Assembly (NCBI RefSeq): GCF_001612805.1
Contig: NZ_BDBD01000007.1
Coordinates: forward strand, 62,001 to 126,000
Direction of reading: 5' to 3'
From: Nocardia coubleae NBRC 108252
GTDB lineage: Bacteria; Actinomycetota; Actinomycetes; Mycobacteriales; Mycobacteriaceae
DNA length: 64,000 nt
This document shows positions 61,386-64,000 of this stretch, one piece after another. The notes under the pieces are model-generated. The model was given only the letters and a program-made list of their open reading frames with translations. It did no database searches and had not been told where the DNA came from. Position numbers and translations under genes: made by a program. The first letter of the stretch is position 1, and every line of letters begins with the position of its first letter.

Positions 61386-61784
61386 ATGACTCCTCAGCTC
61401 GACGCCATCTCGATCATCGTGTCCGACATGGCCGCCTCGGTGGCCTTCTACCGTGCGCTCGGCCTGAACTTCCCCGAGGGATGTGAGACCGAGGGGCACG
61501 CCGAGGCTCCCCTCTCCGGTGGGATGCGGCTGCTGCTGGACACCGAGGCGACGGTCGCCTCGTTCACCCCCGGCTGGCAACCGCCCAGCGGCCCCGGCCG
61601 GAGCAGCCTCGCGTTCCGCTGCGCCGATCCGGCCGAGGTCGACTCGCTGTACAAGGAACTGGTCGGCGCCGGATACCACGGTGAGCTCGCGCCGTGGGAC
61701 GCCTTCTGGGGCCAGCGCTACGCCGTGCTCGCCGACCCCGACGGGCACGGTGTCGACCTCTACGCGCCGTTGCCCAGCGGATAG
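61386..61784 (+). CDS. VOC (glyoxalase/bleomycin-resistance fold) protein
   Basis: A 132-residue single VOC unit: ISIIVSDMAASVAFYRALGL, a middle LLLDTEATVASF and the final FWGQRYAVLADPDGHGVDLYAPL. Metal-binding residues are not confidently assigned. TACGCT lies 7 bases before the ATG, suggesting a leaderless message. The 3' end overlaps the convergent Nudix gene by 25 bases. Could be a dioxygenase-like, lyase or drug-binding protein. Confidence 0.85.
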   Translation: MTPQLDAISIIVSDMAASVAFYRALGLNFPEGCETEGHAEAPLSGGMRLLLDTEATVASFTPGWQPPSGPGRSSLAFRCADPAEVDSLYKELVGAGYHGELAPWDAFWGQRYAVLADPDGHGVDLYAPLPSG

Positions 61785-62248
61785 GTCGACCAGCCGTGCG
61801 GGTCGCGCAGGCGCCGCCGATACCGGCCGAGCACCTCGCGGACCTCGTCGCTGACCGGCGGTTCGCCGTCCAGCTTGGTCCAGAGGTGGGCGTCGTGCTC
61901 GGTGAGTTGCACGGGTCCGGTGGTGGCGACGTCGACGACGAAGGTGAACTGTCTGGTGCGCGCGCCGTTGCCGGACAGATAGTCGAAGTCGCCCAGGTAG
62001 TCGGTGATGCCGGTGACCTCGAGGCCCGTCTCCTCGGCAACCTCACGGGCGAGGGCGTCGTCGAGTGACTCGCCGTGCTCGACGACGCCGCTCGGCAACT
62101 CCCACCGTCCGCTGAGGAAGTCGGATCGTCGGCGGCGCAGGATGAGTACCCGGTCGTGGCGCACGACGACGGCGCCGACGACAAGTCGGCGTACTTCGTC
62201 TCGTTCGGCCTCGATACGCAGCGTGGTGAACACGGATTCGTCGATCAT
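61760..62248 (-). CDS. Nudix hydrolase
   Basis: A 162-residue Nudix protein. The box GVVEHGESLDDALAREVAEETGLEV matches Gx5Ex7REUxEExGU exactly (RexxEE included). It hydrolyses a nucleoside diphosphate linked to some moiety. ATG 62248 is preferred, with AGAGGA 10 bases upstream; the longer frame reaches 62359. Its end overlaps the VOC gene tail to tail. Confidence 0.92.
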   Translation of the reverse strand: MIDESVFTTLRIEAERDEVRRLVVGAVVVRHDRVLILRRRRSDFLSGRWELPSGVVEHGESLDDALAREVAEETGLEVTGITDYLGDFDYLSGNGARTRQFTFVVDVATTGPVQLTEHDAHLWTKLDGEPPVSDEVREVLGRYRRRLRDPHGWSTYPLGNGA

Positions 62249-62361
62249 CGGGTCACATCCTCTCGTCGTGGTTCGGACTGGGCCTGGCACATGCGACGGG
62301 GCGTGCACAGTGAGCATAACTTCGTATCGCAGTTGAGCCGAATGAGACTTTCCGGGCACCC

Positions 62362-63048
62362 TCAGCCGGGCTGCAGGCTACGCACCGTGCATCCGCCCAG
62401 GTCACGGACGTCGCGGGACAGATGCGCCTGGTCGGCGTAGCCGTGCAGGGCCGCCACCTCGGCGGCCGGAGTGCCCGCGCGGATGGTCTCCAGTGCGCGC
62501 TGAAATCGGAGAATCCTCGCCAACATCTTGGGGCCGTAACCGAATGCCGCGAGCGAACGGCGGTGCAGCATGCGTGCCGACAGTCCCGCGCGGGCAGCGG
62601 TGTGGGCGACCGATTCGCCCGCGGCCATGGCCTCGGCGATGCCGGTGAGCAGCGGGTCCGGTGCGGACGCTGCCGCCGCGAGGTCGACGGCGACGGATTC
62701 GAGAGCCACAACGCGGTCGGGCGAGTTGTCGACCCGATCGAGCAGTGCGCGGGCGCTGGCGGCGGGCACGATCGTGTCGAGGTCGACGCGCTGGTCGAGC
62801 AGTTCCACGGCGGGCACGCCGAGCACAGCCGGTGCGGCACCCGGGGCGAACCGGACGCCGACGAATTCGGCGGCACCGGCACGCACCCGTGCGGCACGGC
62901 TGTCCGGGCCCGCCACCATCAAGGTGCCCTCGGTCCAGATCAAGTCCATGCAGCCGTCGGGGAACACGCTGGCCTGGCCCGCGCCGCCGCCGGTGCGTTG
63001 CCAGACCACCGCGCGATCGACCCGTGACCGACGTTCCCGGTAGCCCAT
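62362..63048 (-). CDS. AraC-family regulator with DUF6597-type N-terminal domain
   Basis: A 228-residue regulator. The N-terminal half (ASVFPDGCMDLIW, VAGPDSRAARV, FVGVRFAPGAAPAVLG) is the ligand-like domain of a distinct AraC subgroup. The C-terminal AraC domain has GESVAHTAARAGLSARMLHRRSLAAFGYGPK and VAALHGYADQAHLSRDVRDLGG. It is upstream of, and on the same strand as, the Nudix gene, with a gap of about 110 bases. Target unknown. Confidence 0.88.
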   Translation of the reverse strand: MGYRERRSRVDRAVVWQRTGGGAGQASVFPDGCMDLIWTEGTLMVAGPDSRAARVRAGAAEFVGVRFAPGAAPAVLGVPAVELLDQRVDLDTIVPAASARALLDRVDNSPDRVVALESVAVDLAAAASAPDPLLTGIAEAMAAGESVAHTAARAGLSARMLHRRSLAAFGYGPKMLARILRFQRALETIRAGTPAAEVAALHGYADQAHLSRDVRDLGGCTVRSLQPG

Positions 63049-63151
63049 CCCCCGACGGTAGTACCGCCCACCGACACACTCGGTTCCGCCGGCGGCCGCC
63101 CGTCCGTAAGATCTGGCAACACAACGTTCGGCTCGGCGGAGGGGTGGCTGG

Positions 63152-64000
63152 ATGCAATCGGCAGGCTCAGTGCACGGGCGACCGCGCGTGGCGGGGTTTC
63201 CCGGCGCGGATATCGACCCCGAACCCGATGTGTGGTCGGGTGCGGCGCTCGACGACGACCGGATCCGCGCGCTGGCCGTCGGCGCCTACTACGGGCGAAG
63301 CTGGGGCGCCTACTGCGACAGTGTCGCCTTCCTGCCGGAGGAGCCCGGCAGTTCCGCCACGCGCCGCGAGACCGCGATCGAGGGTCTGCACGAATCGTGG
63401 GGTGTCGACCACGCCGAGGACGCCCGCGACACCATCCGCCGGCTGCTGGCGGGCATGCACGCGCCGCTGTTCGAACTCGTCCACCCGCTCGCCGTCGCCG
63501 CGGCCACCGACACCGGGCGGGTCGACCGGTCGGGGCTGGCCGACGAGCACCGCGAATTCCTGCACACGCTCTCGGGTTTCCGTGGCTACCGGGGTCCGGC
63601 CGGTATCGACCGGGACTACGACGCCTGGTTGCAGGCCATCAAACTCGGCATCACCGACAACCTGCCCGCACCGCTGCAGAACGACGCCACCGCCTGGGAT
63701 CTGGCGCGGCTGGTTTTCATCGCCCGCGCCTCGTGTACCGCCGGGTATCTCACCGAGGACGAGGCCTTCGAGCACATGCTCACCGGGCTCGACCGGGCGC
63801 GTCAGCACTATCGCAACTGGCGTCAGTTCGGCGACGGCTTCCTCACCGGAGCCATCTTCTGGGCCGCCACGCAGGATCTGTCGGCCGCGAAAAGCCAAGT
63901 GGCGGAACGGCGCCGGATGATCGCGGGTCTGCACCTCCGTCCGTCGAGTCCCTGGCGGCGGGTGGCGCTGCACGCGGGGGCGCCGGTGTTCAGCCCGGCA
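63152..64000 (+). CDS. DUF1266 domain protein, truncated by the window end
   Basis: An open frame from ATG 63152 (GGAGGGG upstream) runs to the last base; 283 residues are visible. Motifs are GLHESWGVDHAEDARDTIRRLL, then WDLARLVFIARASCTAGYLTEDEAFEHML and YRNWRQFGDGFLTGAIFW, the pattern of the DUF1266 family, whose function is unknown (members occur near polymorphic-toxin and stress genes). The protein continues beyond the window with PWRRVALHAG. Confidence 0.8.
   Translation, partial: MQSAGSVHGRPRVAGFPGADIDPEPDVWSGAALDDDRIRALAVGAYYGRSWGAYCDSVAFLPEEPGSSATRRETAIEGLHESWGVDHAEDARDTIRRLLAGMHAPLFELVHPLAVAAATDTGRVDRSGLADEHREFLHTLSGFRGYRGPAGIDRDYDAWLQAIKLGITDNLPAPLQNDATAWDLARLVFIARASCTAGYLTEDEAFEHMLTGLDRARQHYRNWRQFGDGFLTGAIFWAATQDLSAAKSQVAERRRMIAGLHLRPSSPWRRVALHAGAPVFSPA

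Overview
The window is high-GC actinobacterial DNA, almost certainly from Nocardia or a close mycolic-acid-containing relative. The reasons are an arabinosyltransferase of the EmbA/B/C family, an antigen-85-type mycolyltransferase, an LppP/LprE-type lipoprotein, a mycothiol-type arsenate reductase, a stand-alone LigD-type primase/polymerase, several cytochromes P450, and many GTG/TTG or apparently leaderless starts. It looks like ordinary chromosome with an accessory flavour: many one-component regulators stand beside the enzyme they probably control. I see no prophage, IS element, CRISPR array or rRNA. There are two tRNA genes, Glu-CTC and Ala-GGC.

Layout. 1-2.2 kb: start of a secreted protein, an ECF sigma factor with an N-terminal Cys/His cluster, a cation diffusion facilitator, and a 38-codon amphipathic peptide gene. 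2.4-6.4 kb: two coupled lipases and a PucR regulator. 6.4-7.1 kb: an rpf gene with a long structured leader and a perfect CRP-type site. 7.1-10.3 kb: a SenR-SenS-HbpS-like haem/redox two-component locus with a DM13 protein. 10.3-13.8 kb: LigD-type polymerase, TetR plus cupin, tRNA-Glu, acyl-CoA dehydrogenase. 13.8-19.2 kb: a six-gene, fully overlapping conservon operon (sensor ATPase, roadblock, DUF742, GTPase, and two P450s, one of which lacks the K-helix Arg).

19.2-26.8 kb: SGNH lipoprotein hydrolase with an oxidoreductase and AraC; RidA with TetR; a class A beta-lactamase divergent from a LysR regulator with a palindrome midway; then a second SxxK/SDN/KTG enzyme. 26.9-33.3 kb: a very large Emb arabinosyltransferase (1562 residues) carrying three low-complexity insertions, a small unknown gene, and a mycolyltransferase. 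33.5-38.6 kb: metallophosphoesterase, lipoprotein, P450, and PadR with its membrane partner. 38.6-42.6 kb: the Hen1-Pnkp RNA repair pair. 42.7-52 kb: mixed genes including a DUF4246 protein, a desaturase, a DHFR-like reductase with HxlR, a P-loop kinase, MarR with RidA, a CPBP protease and an epoxide-hydrolase-like lipoprotein. 52-58.7 kb: a minus-strand run of tRNA-Ala, DsbA-like protein, MFS pump, phosphoglucomutase, two crcB genes and a DHA2 pump with a divergent TetR. 59.5-64 kb: an aldonolactone oxidase, arsC, VOC, Nudix, AraC, and a partial DUF1266 gene.

Functional threads are cell-envelope building (emb, mycolyltransferase, rpf, beta-lactamase-fold enzymes, lipoproteins), redox or haem sensing (Sen locus, ECF sigma), signalling through a conservon, RNA repair, and efflux or toxic-ion defence (CDF, crcB pair, arsC, two MFS pumps). 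Starts were chosen from ribosome binding sites, overlaps and signal peptides, so they often differ from the longest open frame. All family calls come from reading motifs by eye; no searches were run.
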